Source: Tautonia sociabilis
Lineage (GTDB): Bacteria; Planctomycetota; Planctomycetia; Isosphaerales; Isosphaeraceae
Direction: 5' to 3'
NCBI RefSeq assembly: GCF_003977685.1
Contig: NZ_RYZH01000016.1
Coordinates: forward strand, 1 to 64,000
DNA: 64,000 nucleotides
The translations under genes were made by a program, and so were the position numbers. Shown here piece by piece: positions 28,574-38,455 of the stretch (position 1 is the first letter of the stretch; each line of letters opens with the position of its first letter). The notes beneath the pieces are model-generated. The model was not told the origin of the DNA. It worked only from the letters and a program-made list of their open reading frames with translations, and did no database searches.

Positions 28574-30247
28574 ATGATGCCCCCCTTCCGGACGGTAGCC
28601 CCGACGCCGAGGCGACGCTCCCGCAACCGCCCCCTCGCGCCCGAGCCGCTTGAGACGAGGACGCTCCTTGCCACCATCTCGGGACGGACGTTCGAGGATC
28701 TCGACGGCGACGGTGTGGTGGATCCCGGCGAGGCCGGTTTCGCCGGCCGCTCGGTCTTCATCGATCTCGATCGCGACGGGCTGCGCGGCGAGGGCGACCT
28801 CACCGCGGTGACCGACTCCTCCGGCAATTTTCGATTCGATGGGCTGGCCCCGGGCGGATATCTCGTCCGGCAGGTTCCCGATCCCGGCTTCCTCTTCACC
28901 AATCCGTCGACCGGGACGCGGGGCGTCCTGCTCACCAGCCCGTCCTCGGTTGCATCGAATCAAAACTTCGGCAGTCGTCTCGACACGCGGGGCACCGGTC
29001 GAGTCACCGGCATGCTCTACGAGGATCTCAACGAGAACGGCTTCCGGGAAGCGGGAGAGCCTGGCCTCGCCGGGTTGACCGTGTTCGCCGACCTCAACGG
29101 CGACAGCCACCTCGACGGCAACGAGCCGAGCACGGTCTCCGACTCCTCGGGCCAGTACTCCCTGATCCTCCCCGTCGGCAGCCTCTACCAGATCCGAGAG
29201 GATGTCCCTTCGGGCTGGGCGCTGTCGCAGCCGACCGAGACCTTCTACTTCGCCCCGATCTTCTCCGAGACGACGGTTCCCGGCCGAGACTTCGGCAACA
29301 TCCGAGGAGGGGGAGGCGGGGATCCCGGCCCCGGCGCCACCACGATCAACGGCGTTGTCTTTGAGGATCTGAACGGCAATGGCGTCCGAGACGGCGTTTC
29401 CGAGCCGGGCCTCGCGGGCCGCACTGTCTTCATCGATACCGACGACGACGGCCTTCTCGATGCGGGCGAGGTCAGCACCCAGACCGCCGCCGACGGCAGC
29501 TATACCCTCGGCGTCGACCCGGGGACCTCCACCGTCGCGATTGTGGTGACGCCCGGCTTCGAGCCCACGTCGCCGACCTCGGTCGAGGTGACCGTCGGCC
29601 CGATGCAGAACATCCTGGGGGTGAACTTCGGCCTCCGGGCGATCACCGGCCTGACGATCTCGGGCACCGTCTTCCGGGACCTCGCCAACTTCGGCTCCCG
29701 CGACCCCGACGAGCCGGGCCTGGCCGACTTCCGCGTGTACCTCGACATCAACCACAATCAGGCCTTCGACGCTGGCGAGCCGAGCGTCCTGTCTCAGGCC
29801 GACGGCGGCTACACGCTCGTCGTCACGGTCGACCCCGGGCTCTACCTGCTCCGGCAGGAGCCTCGTTCCGGCTACCGCCTGACCACCCCCCCGGCAGGCT
29901 TCTACCTGCTGAATCTCCAGGACGGCATGCCGGTCACCGGGCAGGACTTCGGCAACCTCCGGCTTGCCTCGTCCTCGGGGAGCCTCGCCGCGCTGGTCCC
30001 GCCCGACGCCGAGCCGGACGCCCTCCCTGATGCGACCCAGCCGTTGAGGGCTACCGATCCTGCCGATGAGCCCGTTCCGATCGATCCGGGTGCCGGCCGG
30101 GCCGCGGTCGTCCCCGTCTCCTCGACGAGCCTGCCCGACGCGGATCGGGTCGATGCCCTCCTCGGGGATGCCCCCGGCGCGTCGGTCCCGGTCTGGGAGG
30201 GAGGACGGCTGCGATCGCCGATCGACTGGGATGACCTGCTCGGGTGA
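28574..30247 (+). CDS. LEPR-XLL secreted protein with SdrD-B-like repeats
   Basis: A 557-residue secreted protein with a basic N-terminus and the LEPR-XLL variant EPLETRTLL at about residues 24-32. Four SdrD B-like/carboxypeptidase-regulatory-like beta-sandwich repeats follow (about 35-480). Each begins like SGRTFEDLDGDGVVDPGEAG (or VTGMLYEDLNENG, NGVVFEDLNGNGVRD, SGTVFRDLANFGSRD). These repeats carry DxDxDG-type calcium loops, have the FxFDGLxPGxYLVR pattern, and end with QDFGNL. The tail (about 480-557) is Pro/Asp/Ala-rich and lacks LPxTG. The role is probably structural or adhesive. The ATG is preceded by GAGGAG. It follows the sigma-kinase pair by about 160 nt on the same strand. Confidence 0.85.
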   Translation: MMPPFRTVAPTPRRRSRNRPLAPEPLETRTLLATISGRTFEDLDGDGVVDPGEAGFAGRSVFIDLDRDGLRGEGDLTAVTDSSGNFRFDGLAPGGYLVRQVPDPGFLFTNPSTGTRGVLLTSPSSVASNQNFGSRLDTRGTGRVTGMLYEDLNENGFREAGEPGLAGLTVFADLNGDSHLDGNEPSTVSDSSGQYSLILPVGSLYQIREDVPSGWALSQPTETFYFAPIFSETTVPGRDFGNIRGGGGGDPGPGATTINGVVFEDLNGNGVRDGVSEPGLAGRTVFIDTDDDGLLDAGEVSTQTAADGSYTLGVDPGTSTVAIVVTPGFEPTSPTSVEVTVGPMQNILGVNFGLRAITGLTISGTVFRDLANFGSRDPDEPGLADFRVYLDINHNQAFDAGEPSVLSQADGGYTLVVTVDPGLYLLRQEPRSGYRLTTPPAGFYLLNLQDGMPVTGQDFGNLRLASSSGSLAALVPPDAEPDALPDATQPLRATDPADEPVPIDPGAGRAAVVPVSSTSLPDADRVDALLGDAPGASVPVWEGGRLRSPIDWDDLLG

Positions 30248-30265
30248 GGAACGCCCCGGAGGGTC

Positions 30266-30303
30266 GGTCGGCCGGGACGCCTGCGATGGCCTCCCGGCCG
30301 ACC
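30266..30303. terminator. Bidirectional terminator between convergent secreted-protein genes
   Basis: A perfect 12-bp inverted repeat (266-277 with 292-303 of this kilobase) with a 14-nt loop lies in the 91-bp gap between the convergent SdrD-B-like and RTX/Ig-like genes. Position and symmetry support two-way termination. Confidence 0.6.
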
Positions 30304-30338
30304 CCCGCCGGCTCCGGCCCCTCCGGGGGCGTCGGCGA

Positions 30339-33300
30339 TCATTCCGGCCAGGAGCGCCCTCCGGAAACCCGGACTCCCCTGGCCAGGGTGTGCAACCGAT
30401 CGAAGAACGGCCGGGGGAACCGCCGGCCCGACTCCAGCACAAGCAGCCGCCCCGTCCTCGCGAGCGACCGGGTGGCTCGAGCATCGAGCCCCCGCACCTT
30501 CCCCTCTCCTCGGGACCCGGCCCCGGCGACCGGGACACTCCTTCGAGGACGAACCGACCCGATGGCCTTCGCGGAGGAAGCGGAACGATGGACAGGAGGG
30601 CCGCTCCGAATCGCGACGGCTCCCGTTCCCCCCTCGGCCGGGAGGGGCATGGTGCCAACCGGATCCCCGGCGACCTGGCGGACGATCGCGACGCTCGCCG
30701 GGCGCTTCGAGGACTCCAGGGCCTGAAGGCCGCCGATCGGGGCCTGGAGCGGCAAGGCCCTCCCCGTTTCCCCGAAGCGGTGGAACTGGACGCCAAGGTC
30801 CTCGCCGGTCGGGCCTCGGAGGCTGATCAGCCAGTCGGCGGTGGCGGGGCGGAAGACGGCCAGGTCGGCCACGCCGTTGCCGTCGTAGTCGGCCGGCACC
30901 GGGAGGTCGCGCAGGTCCGTGTCGCCGAATCGGAAACGCATGGCTCCGATGGCCGATCCGTCGGCGTCTCGGAGGCTGATCAGCCAGTCGGCGGTGGCGG
31001 GGCGGAAGACGGCCAGGTCGGCCACGCCGTTGCCGTCGTAGTCGGCCGGCACCGGGAGGTCGCGCAGGTCCGTGTCACCGAAGCGGTACACCCGGGCCTG
31101 CAGCAGGGCGCCCCCGGCATCTCGGAGCACGATCAGCCAGTCGGCGGTGGCGGGGCGGAAGACGGCCAGGTCGGACACGCCGTTGCCGTCGTAGTCGGCC
31201 GGCACCGGGAGGTCGCGCAGGTCCGTGTCGCCGAATCGGGCGATGCTCCGGGCCAGGTTGGGAGCGGGGCCGGCGCTGAGGTTGCTCATCCAGATGGCGC
31301 TCTCCGACTGGAAGACGCTGAGGTCGTCGATCCGATCCCCGTCGAAGTCGTACCCTCCTCCGATCAACCACAGTTCGATCGTTTCGCTGATCGCGGTGTT
31401 CCCCGCCTCGTCCTCTACCGTCGCCCGGAACCGGGCCAGCCCCGCCCTGGAGCGTGTCGTCCGGACCGCGAAGGAGCCATCCGGCCCGGCCACTGTCGTC
31501 CCGACGACGTCCCCCAGCTCGTCCTGGAGCCGGACCGTCGCCCCGGGGTCGGTGACGCCGATGATCGCCGGATGGCGATTCGAGGTGCGGGCATCCCCGA
31601 CGACCCCCGTATCATCCGAACCCGCCAGGGTGAGCGACGGGATGGCGATCGTCGTATCCACGATCACCGCCCCCAGGACGGCGGCCGGGCCGGCGTTGCC
31701 GGCGGCATCAATCTGGCGGAGGGAGAAGGAGTACGAGCCGTCGGGCAGCGGGCCGGGGTCGGTCAGGGTGCCGGGGCCCACTCGGGAGGCGACGACGACG
31801 CCGTCGCGCAGCAAGTCCACCCGGGCATTGGGCTCGGCCCCCTCGACGAGGAAGCCGGGGGTCCGGGATCGGGTCAGGGTCCCCCCGGCCGAGGGGGTCC
31901 CCCCGGTCGGGGCGGCCGAGGGGGAGTCGGGCGGGGTGGTGTCGACGAGGACCGTTCCGGCGACGGCGGCTGGTCCAATGTTGCCGGCGGCGTCGACCTG
32001 GCGGAGGGAGAAGGCATAGGAGCCGTCGGGCAGCGGGCCGGGGTCGGTCAGCGTGCCCGGCCCCATTCGCGAGGCGACCACTGCGCCGTCGCGCAGCAAT
32101 TCCACGGCCATCTCCGCACCGACTCCCATCACCTCGAACGACGGACTCGCCGATTGCACCAGGATGATCCCGTTGATCACGGGACCGGGAGGGGGCATGG
32201 GAACCGGCGGCTCTTGCGGAGGAGAGGTGTCGATCACGACGGTCAGCGCCGGGCCGGCCGGGCCGATGTTGCCGGCGGCGTCGACCTGGCGGAGGGAGAA
32301 GGCATAGGAGCCGTCGGGCAGCGGGCCGGGGTCGGTCAGGGAGCCGGGGCCCACTCTCGAGGCGACCATGGCTCCGCCTCGAAGCAACTGGATGGTTGCC
32401 CCGATCTCGACCCCCGAGACCTCGAAGGTTGGCGCGTTCGAGCGGGTCAGGATCGTCCCGCCGACGGAGACGCCGCCGACCAGGCCCCCAATGGGCAGCG
32501 GGGCCGGGGCCGTTGTGTCGACGACCACCGATCCTGCCGCCGACTCCGGGCCGATGTTGCCGGCGGCGTCGATCTGGCGGAGGGAGAAGGAGTACGAGCC
32601 GTCGGGCAGCGGGCCGGGGTCGGAGAGGGGGCCGGGGCCCACTCTCGAAGCGACGACCACGCCGTCGCGCAGCAGGTCCACCTGGGCATCGGGCTCGACA
32701 TGATTGCCCACCGTGAACGCCGGGGAGGAGGATCGGACCAGGGTCACTCCCCCGATCGTGGCCCCTCCGATCGGGACGGGTACCGGTGGGGCCTGCGGAG
32801 GAGAGGTGTCGACGATGACGGTCATCGCCGGGCCGGTTGGGCCGATGTTGCCGGCGGCGTCGACCTGGCGGAGGGAGAAGGAGTACGAGCCGTCGGGCAG
32901 CGGGCCGGGGTCGGTCAGGGGGCCGGGGCCCACTCGGGAGGCGACGACCACGCCGTCGCGCAGCAAGTCCACCCGGGCATTGGGCTCGGCCCCCTCGACG
33001 AGGAAGCCGGGGGTCCGGGATCGGGTCAGGGTCCCCCCGGCCGAGGGGGTCCCCCCGGTCGGGGCGGCCGAGGGGGAGTCGGGCGGGGTGGTGTCGACGA
33101 GGACCGTTCCGGCGACGGCGGCTGGTCCAATGTTGCCGGCGGCGTCGACCTGGCGGAGGGAGAAGGAGTACGAGCCGTCGGGCAGCGGGCCGGGGTCGGT
33201 CAGGGAGCCGGGGCCCACTCTCGAGGCGACCACGGCTCCGTCACGCAGCAATTCCACCCGGGCCCCCGGCTCGACGTTGCTGACCGCGAATGCCGGCCTA

Positions 33301-35687
33301 GTCGACTGGGTGACGATCCCTCCTTCGACGGAGTCCCCTTCGGCGTCCCCTTCGACGATGAACGACACCTGCGGGGCCGGCGGAGCCTCGGTATCGACGG
33401 TGATCGACAGCGGCGGGCCGGGTTGTCCCAGATTGCCGGAGGCGTCTCGGGCCCGGACTCGGACGGAGCGGCTTCCATCGGGGAGATCGTTCGGGAACTG
33501 GACGACGAATCGCCCTTGCTCGTCGGCGAGCGATTCCGTCAGCTCGATCCCGTTCTCGTCGATCAGTTCCACAATCGCACCGGGCTCGGTGATTCCAGTG
33601 AGCCTCGGCCTCCGAACCGCCGTCAGGCCGTCGCCGATGGCCCCGGTGTCGTCCGCTTCGAGCAGCATGAGCAGGGTCGGGGCCGAGGGAGGATTCAGGT
33701 CGATCCCCGGCGGCAGGTGATCGTTCTCGATGTTCAGGTTGGTGAAGGTCACCGGCTCGAATGGCTCGACGAAGCGCAGAGTGTCGGTGAGCGAGCCGCC
33801 GTTGACCGTGTCTCGGCCCAGGCCGACGACCAGGATGTTCAATCCCGCCCCGTCCTGGAGGAAGTCGGAACCGGGGCCGCCGTCGAGGTAATCGTTGCCG
33901 GTGTCCCCGATCAGCAGGTCGACTCCCTCTCCTCCTTCCAGCAGGTCGTCGCCGTTGCCGCCGACGAGCGAGTCGGAGTGCTCGCCGCCGGACAGGGTAT
34001 CGTTCCCGTCGCCGCCGAGGATCAGGTCGTGCCCGTCGCCCCCCTGGACGGAATCCGCCCCCGGGCCCGCGTCGATCGAGTCGTCTCCATTCCCGCCGAG
34101 GATCCAGTCCGGGCCTCCTCCGCTCCAGATCGTGTCGTCCCCGTCGCCGCCGAGGACGGTCTCGGCGAACAGTTCCAGCACGGTCCCCGAGACGAGGAAG
34201 TCCGAGCCCGCCTCGCCCACCACAAGGTCCGGGCCGTTGCCCCCGTTGATCGTGTCATTCCCGTCGCCGCCGAAGAGCTGATCGGCGCCGTCCTCCCCGT
34301 CGAGGAAATCGTGCCCTTCCCCGCCGTGGACGGTGTCGTCTCCCAGGCCGGCGAACAGTCGATCGTGGCCTCGGCCTCCGTCGATGAGGTCATTCCCCGA
34401 GCCGGCCTCGACGGTATCGGCGCCGTCCCCGGCCTCGATCACATCGTCTCCCTCGCCCGAATCGATCGCGTCGTCTCCGGATCCCGAGCGGATGGTGTCG
34501 TTGCCGAGGCCACCGACGATGTCGTTCCCGCCGCCCCCGACGACGATGAGGTCGTCACCTCCCCCGGCGTCGATCTCGTTCCGGCCGTCCCCGGCGAGGA
34601 TCGTGTCGGGGCCCGATCCGCTGACGAGCGTATTCCGCCCCGCTCCCAGGTCGATCAGGTTCGAGCCATCGCCAGCGATGACCGAGTCGTCTCCCGAGCC
34701 GGCGAGCACCACATCGTCGCCGGAGCCGGAGAGGACCGTATCGTTGCCATCGCCCGCATCCAGTTCGTTGCGGCCGTCTCCGGCGTCGATCAGGTCGTCT
34801 CCCGAGCCCCCCAGGACCGTGTCGGCGCCGCCTCCGCAGAAGACGGTGTCCGGACCATCTCCCGAGGAGATCCAGTTGTCCCCGGTGCCGCCATCGATCG
34901 AGTCCCGGCCGGAGCCGGTGGTGATTCGGTCGTTGCCGGCGCCGCCCTCGATCTCGTTGCGGCCGCCTCCGGCGTCGATCTCGTCGTCGCCGTCCCGGGC
35001 GATGATCGTGTCATCCCCCTCCCCGGCGACGATCGTGTCTGCGCCGCCGAGCAGCATCCCGGCCACCATCACTCCCAATCCCCCGTCGACCCGGTTCTGG
35101 CCTGGCCCCGCGTCGATCGAGTCGTTGCCGGCCCCGCCGTCGATGGTGTCGTTGCCGGCTCCCCCGACGATCGTGTCGTCGGCCCCCACCAACTGGTCGC
35201 CGTCGACGATCCCGCCGCCTCCGGAGAGCACGTCGTTGCCGTCTCCGCCGTCGATCAGGTCCGGACCCAGTCCGCCGACGATCGAATCCTCTCCCAAACC
35301 CCCGCGGAGCACATCGGCCCCGGCGCCGCCGATGATCGTGTCATTGCCTGCGTCCCCGTCGATCTCGCTTTCCCCCTGGAAACCCACCAGGGCGGAGAGG
35401 TCGACGAAATCGTCCCCCCCCTTCACCTGGACGACGATCGAGCGGATGCGATCCGGGGTCGTGGGCAATGTGAACGACGCGCGGTCCACGATGACAACCG
35501 TCGACTGCAGCAGCGGATACGCGAGCACGATGTTGGAGGCGTCATCCCCCAGGATCCGCAGGGTCGTGCCATCGAAGAACACCTCGGAGAGCAACGCCCT
35601 CCGCTCCAAGGGCTCACAGGCCGGCCTCCTCCTCCGCAACCCTCTCCCCCGACGATGGGATCGATTCGCTCGCTCGCTTGCTTTCAT
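30339..35687 (-). CDS. Giant LEPR-XLL secreted adhesin: RTX beta-rolls, Ig-like repeats, FG-GAP-like repeats
   Basis: A 1782-residue secreted protein. The basic N-terminus carries LEPR-XLL as EPLERRALL at about residues 25-33. Residues about 95-640 are RTX nonapeptides (GGxGNDTIxGG). Residues about 770-1400 hold about seven Bap/Ig-like beta-sandwich units, each with PLPDGSYSFSLRQVDAAGN and closing with VDTTPP-type linkers. Residues about 1440-1640 contain three close copies of VPADYDGNGVADLAVFRPAT, FG-GAP/VCBS-like calcium loops. The C-terminus is basic. The modular build suggests a large surface adhesin or matrix protein, with calcium-dependent rigidity. Nucleotide-identical repeats between Ig units indicate recent internal duplication. 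Confidence 0.88.
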   Translation of the reverse strand: MKASERANRSHRRGRGLRRRRPACEPLERRALLSEVFFDGTTLRILGDDASNIVLAYPLLQSTVVIVDRASFTLPTTPDRIRSIVVQVKGGDDFVDLSALVGFQGESEIDGDAGNDTIIGGAGADVLRGGLGEDSIVGGLGPDLIDGGDGNDVLSGGGGIVDGDQLVGADDTIVGGAGNDTIDGGAGNDSIDAGPGQNRVDGGLGVMVAGMLLGGADTIVAGEGDDTIIARDGDDEIDAGGGRNEIEGGAGNDRITTGSGRDSIDGGTGDNWISSGDGPDTVFCGGGADTVLGGSGDDLIDAGDGRNELDAGDGNDTVLSGSGDDVVLAGSGDDSVIAGDGSNLIDLGAGRNTLVSGSGPDTILAGDGRNEIDAGGGDDLIVVGGGGNDIVGGLGNDTIRSGSGDDAIDSGEGDDVIEAGDGADTVEAGSGNDLIDGGRGHDRLFAGLGDDTVHGGEGHDFLDGEDGADQLFGGDGNDTINGGNGPDLVVGEAGSDFLVSGTVLELFAETVLGGDGDDTIWSGGGPDWILGGNGDDSIDAGPGADSVQGGDGHDLILGGDGNDTLSGGEHSDSLVGGNGDDLLEGGEGVDLLIGDTGNDYLDGGPGSDFLQDGAGLNILVVGLGRDTVNGGSLTDTLRFVEPFEPVTFTNLNIENDHLPPGIDLNPPSAPTLLMLLEADDTGAIGDGLTAVRRPRLTGITEPGAIVELIDENGIELTESLADEQGRFVVQFPNDLPDGSRSVRVRARDASGNLGQPGPPLSITVDTEAPPAPQVSFIVEGDAEGDSVEGGIVTQSTRPAFAVSNVEPGARVELLRDGAVVASRVGPGSLTDPGPLPDGSYSFSLRQVDAAGNIGPAAVAGTVLVDTTPPDSPSAAPTGGTPSAGGTLTRSRTPGFLVEGAEPNARVDLLRDGVVVASRVGPGPLTDPGPLPDGSYSFSLRQVDAAGNIGPTGPAMTVIVDTSPPQAPPVPVPIGGATIGGVTLVRSSSPAFTVGNHVEPDAQVDLLRDGVVVASRVGPGPLSDPGPLPDGSYSFSLRQIDAAGNIGPESAAGSVVVDTTAPAPLPIGGLVGGVSVGGTILTRSNAPTFEVSGVEIGATIQLLRGGAMVASRVGPGSLTDPGPLPDGSYAFSLRQVDAAGNIGPAGPALTVVIDTSPPQEPPVPMPPPGPVINGIILVQSASPSFEVMGVGAEMAVELLRDGAVVASRMGPGTLTDPGPLPDGSYAFSLRQVDAAGNIGPAAVAGTVLVDTTPPDSPSAAPTGGTPSAGGTLTRSRTPGFLVEGAEPNARVDLLRDGVVVASRVGPGTLTDPGPLPDGSYSFSLRQIDAAGNAGPAAVLGAVIVDTTIAIPSLTLAGSDDTGVVGDARTSNRHPAIIGVTDPGATVRLQDELGDVVGTTVAGPDGSFAVRTTRSRAGLARFRATVEDEAGNTAISETIELWLIGGGYDFDGDRIDDLSVFQSESAIWMSNLSAGPAPNLARSIARFGDTDLRDLPVPADYDGNGVSDLAVFRPATADWLIVLRDAGGALLQARVYRFGDTDLRDLPVPADYDGNGVADLAVFRPATADWLISLRDADGSAIGAMRFRFGDTDLRDLPVPADYDGNGVADLAVFRPATADWLISLRGPTGEDLGVQFHRFGETGRALPLQAPIGGLQALESSKRPASVAIVRQVAGDPVGTMPLPAEGGTGAVAIRSGPPVHRSASSAKAIGSVRPRRSVPVAGAGSRGEGKVRGLDARATRSLARTGRLLVLESGRRFPRPFFDRLHTLARGVRVSGGRSWPE
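30825..31230. repeat. Three near-identical repeats inside the adhesin gene (FG-GAP units)
   Basis: A segment of about 105 bp, encoding DYDGNGVADLAVFRPATADWLI and its flanks, occurs three times at about 150-bp spacing. Differences are few and mostly synonymous, as expected from tandem duplication or gene conversion. Confidence 0.7.
31800..32014. repeat. Direct repeat copy A (about 215 bp) in the adhesin gene
   Basis: This block is identical to 32952-33166, 1152 bp away (a multiple of three, so frame is kept). It covers parts of two Ig-like units. The identity is at DNA level, including synonymous sites. Confidence 0.75.
32952..33166. repeat. Direct repeat copy B (about 215 bp) in the adhesin gene
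   Basis: Partner of 31800-32014. Recombination between the copies would delete or duplicate 384 codons in frame, changing the number of Ig-like units in the adhesin. Confidence 0.75.
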
Positions 35688-36642
35688 CAGGGGTGACTCC
35701 TTCAGTCGCTATGGCCACGTCCCCGAAACCGCCCTCAGGCGATCTCGACGAGACCTCGAACGCCACCGCGAGGCGGAACACCGGTCGAACGCAGGGGAGG
35801 CCGGCTCGCTCCGTCATCCACAGTGCCACTGGAGCGGTCTTCCGAGCACACCGACCGGGAAGGCATGCACGCTCTTCATTGAGCGCGTGGTGTCGTTCAC
35901 ACAACCAACCCGCTATCAACTTTCCAGAGCCCGGTGATGATCGTCAATGTAAACGGAAAAATTTACCATTGTTCCTGACGCGAGGATGACCAAAATCAAC
36001 GCGAGTTTATCGAAATAAAAAGATCGCCAGGTTTCGAGAACGGGTCTTAGACTGCCATTGTACGCGAGAACGGTGTCCCGGCCCGGCCGTCAGCACGCCC
36101 GGCTCCGATCGACGGACTATGACGATGTTGCGGCGAAGCGAGCCGCTGTCCCGCCGGGGCCCAGGTCCGAAGGCTGACCGCCGTCAGCCAAATTAGGCTG
36201 ATTCGGTCGCTTCCTTGTGCGGTGTTCCCCGAGGTTGGTGTCATCGGCTTGAATCGAGCAGACGAACGGTTCCGGCCCTCCTGGGAGGTCGGACAGTTCG
36301 CCCCAGCCGGCATCCTCGGCGTGATCGTCGCTGGGGATGGGGCTGCTCGGCGACGGCCCGATCGATCCGGGGATCCCGGTCCCGAGCCCTCCCGACTCGG
36401 GACCGCCCAAGGTCAGACGGAGGAGCCGTCGCCGAGCGGCTCGACCCGGGACCGGGAGCGACCCGGCGACGAGAGGCGGGAAAGGCGAGTCGATCCGGCC
36501 TGGAGACGGCGGCGGAGCGTCGAGAGGACCCGCCGGGGAGCGGCCGGTCAAGGCCTTCCGATCCGCGCCTCCGGCTGAGGGGGTCGAGGCCGGTCGGCGC
36601 GATCGGGGGGCTCGGGAGCGGGAGCGGGTACGGAAGGAGGGA
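35688..36642. other. Long intergenic region upstream of the giant adhesin
   Basis: A 955-bp gap. The part at about 35935-36060 is strikingly AT-rich for this genome and holds a hairpin at 35945-35971 (CAATGTAAA against TTTACCATTG, one bulged base). The remainder is GC-rich, with open frames on both strands but no recognisable protein. It presumably holds the adhesin promoter and a long leader. Confidence 0.45.
35945..35971. promoter_or_regulatory. AT-rich hairpin upstream of the adhesin gene
   Basis: A 9-bp stem with one bulge around an A-rich loop lies about 260 nt upstream of the adhesin start within the most AT-rich patch of the window. It may be a regulator-binding palindrome or a leader structure; no family match is claimed. 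Confidence 0.35.
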
Positions 36643-38151
36643 TCAACCCCCGGTGAGGTCGGGCACGACGAACGGTTCTCGGTAGTCGCGTCGCGACAGG
36701 GCGTTGGCGGCGTCGGCGAGGTCGCCGACGAATCGGCCTTGCTCCTCGTCGAAGCGGACCCAGGGTCCGAGGGTGGCCGGAGTGTCTGCGAGGTCGACGC
36801 CGTTCTCGCTCAGATACGCCCGGCAGCGCTCGAAGGCGTCGGCAAGCTCGGTGTTGCCCGAGGTCGCGGCCCGGATCGCCTCGAGGTTGGCCTGCTCGCC
36901 GAGCCGATGGGAGACGTTCCCCATGTGGCAGCAGGCCGTCGAACGATGCCCCTCGATCGCCTCGGCGGTCAGGTCGCCCGTCGCTCGGCTCCGGATGGCG
37001 TCGAGGAAGGAGGAGAGGTGGGCGCGCTCGATCGCCCCGGCGTTGTCGCCTCCCTCCAGGTCCTCGATCTTCTTCCCCTGGTGGTCGTAGAAGGCTCCGC
37101 CGCCGGAGTCGCCGGCGAAGTAGCCCTCCTCGCAGTCGATCACGATGCCACCGTTCAGCCCCCGGAACTTGCCGGTCGAGAACGGCCGGTTGCCGGCGCT
37201 CACGTTGCGGACCTCGCAGAGCAGCGGGGCGGGCTGATAATCCAGCAGAGCGATCTGGGTGTTGGCCGTCTCGCCGCAGTCTCGGAAGGCGAACCGCCCG
37301 CCGATGCTCATGGCGCGGGGAGGGGTCCGATCCTGGCCCAGGGCCCATCGGCAGACGTCGATGACGTGGATGCCGTTGTTCCCCAGCTCGCCGTTGCCCG
37401 TGTCCCAGAACCAGTGCCACTCGTAGTGCAACTGCTTGCGCCGGAGCGGTCCCTTCGGGGCCGGGCCGCACCAGAGGTCGTAGTCCACGGTTGCTGGTGG
37501 CGGGGTGGGGGCGTCGACCGTCCCGATACCGTCGCGGGGCCGGTACACCAGGGCGTGGGCAAAGCGGATGCTCCCAAGCTCTCCGAGGTTCAGCCGGTCG
37601 ATCACCCCTCGGAGGAACGGGCTCGACCTCCTCTGAGTGCCGACCTGGACCATGCGGCCGTACTTGCGGGCGGCCGCCACCATCTGCCGGCCCTCCCACA
37701 GGTCGTATGAGAAGGGCTTCTCGATGTAGACGTCCTTGCCCGCCTGGCAGGCCCAGATCGTCGCCAGCGCGTGCCAGTGATTCGGCAAGGCGATGACGAC
37801 CGCGTCGACGTCGGTGCGGTCGAGGACCTCGCGGAGGTCGCGATGCGAGGAGACCGTTTCCCCGTGCTTGCCGGCGGCGTCGAGCTCTCGGTCGAGATGC
37901 TCCTGATCCGCGTCGCAGAGTGCGACGATCCGGACCCCGGGGATTTCGCGGAGCCGGCCGATGAGTTGATGGCCCCGACCGCCCACGCCTCCGACAGCCG
38001 TTGTCGAGCCCAGGCCGAGGACCGCGACGTTCACCGTCTCGTTGGGGGAGTTCGGCCGGGCCCCGGCGCTGATCGTCAGCCGAGGCATCCCCAGCGCCAG
38101 TCCCGCCGACATCGAACCTCTCAGGAAGCTCCGGCGTGGGATCGGTTTCAT
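36643..38151 (-). CDS. Tat-exported Gfo/Idh/MocA family oxidoreductase
   Basis: A 502-residue oxidoreductase. A twin-arginine signal (PRRSFLRGSMSAGLALG) starts the protein, so it should be exported folded with its NAD(P) cofactor. The Rossmann motif VAVLGLGSTTAVGGVGGRGHQLIG, then VRIVALCDAD, VVIALPNHWHALATIWACQAGKDVYIEKPFS (the conserved EKP), and the C-terminal dehydrogenase half HWFWDTGNGELGNNGIHVIDVCRWAL follow. This subgroup is very common in planctomycetes and acts on sugars or inositol-type substrates. It is divergently transcribed from the TRAP operon, 304 bp away, and could share its substrate. Confidence 0.9.
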   Translation of the reverse strand: MKPIPRRSFLRGSMSAGLALGMPRLTISAGARPNSPNETVNVAVLGLGSTTAVGGVGGRGHQLIGRLREIPGVRIVALCDADQEHLDRELDAAGKHGETVSSHRDLREVLDRTDVDAVVIALPNHWHALATIWACQAGKDVYIEKPFSYDLWEGRQMVAAARKYGRMVQVGTQRRSSPFLRGVIDRLNLGELGSIRFAHALVYRPRDGIGTVDAPTPPPATVDYDLWCGPAPKGPLRRKQLHYEWHWFWDTGNGELGNNGIHVIDVCRWALGQDRTPPRAMSIGGRFAFRDCGETANTQIALLDYQPAPLLCEVRNVSAGNRPFSTGKFRGLNGGIVIDCEEGYFAGDSGGGAFYDHQGKKIEDLEGGDNAGAIERAHLSSFLDAIRSRATGDLTAEAIEGHRSTACCHMGNVSHRLGEQANLEAIRAATSGNTELADAFERCRAYLSENGVDLADTPATLGPWVRFDEEQGRFVGDLADAANALSRRDYREPFVVPDLTGG

Positions 38152-38455
38152 GGCCCTGCTCGCCGTGGTCTGGGGGACGTTGGACAGGAAGACGGACGCC
38201 CTGCGTCTTGGGTGGGGCGCGATCGCAAGGGGATCGGCCCACGACCGAGCCTAGCCGGTTTGCCGGGTGCCGTCGAGTCACCACCCAGCGTCGGCGCGTT
38301 GTCCCTTGGCTGGGGCCCTTCTCCTCGGCCGAGGCCGGCCCGGGGGTTGCGACCGGAGATCCCGGGGCTTATGATCGCGTGGAGTCGATCCGCAAATCCC
38401 ATCGGTTGCTGATCTCACTGCACTTCGATTCGATCGGCGAGGAATTCCCCCCATC
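38152..38455. other. Divergent promoter region of the TRAP operon
   Basis: A 304-bp spacer between the exported oxidoreductase and the TRAP operon. No gene is supported. An AT-richer stretch just before 38456 is the likely TRAP promoter. Confidence 0.35.

Noticed and set aside
30066..35696. Plus-strand frame of over 1800 codons opposite the giant adhesin
   Set aside because: Its valine/glycine-rich repeats mirror the RTX repeats of the real gene on the other strand.
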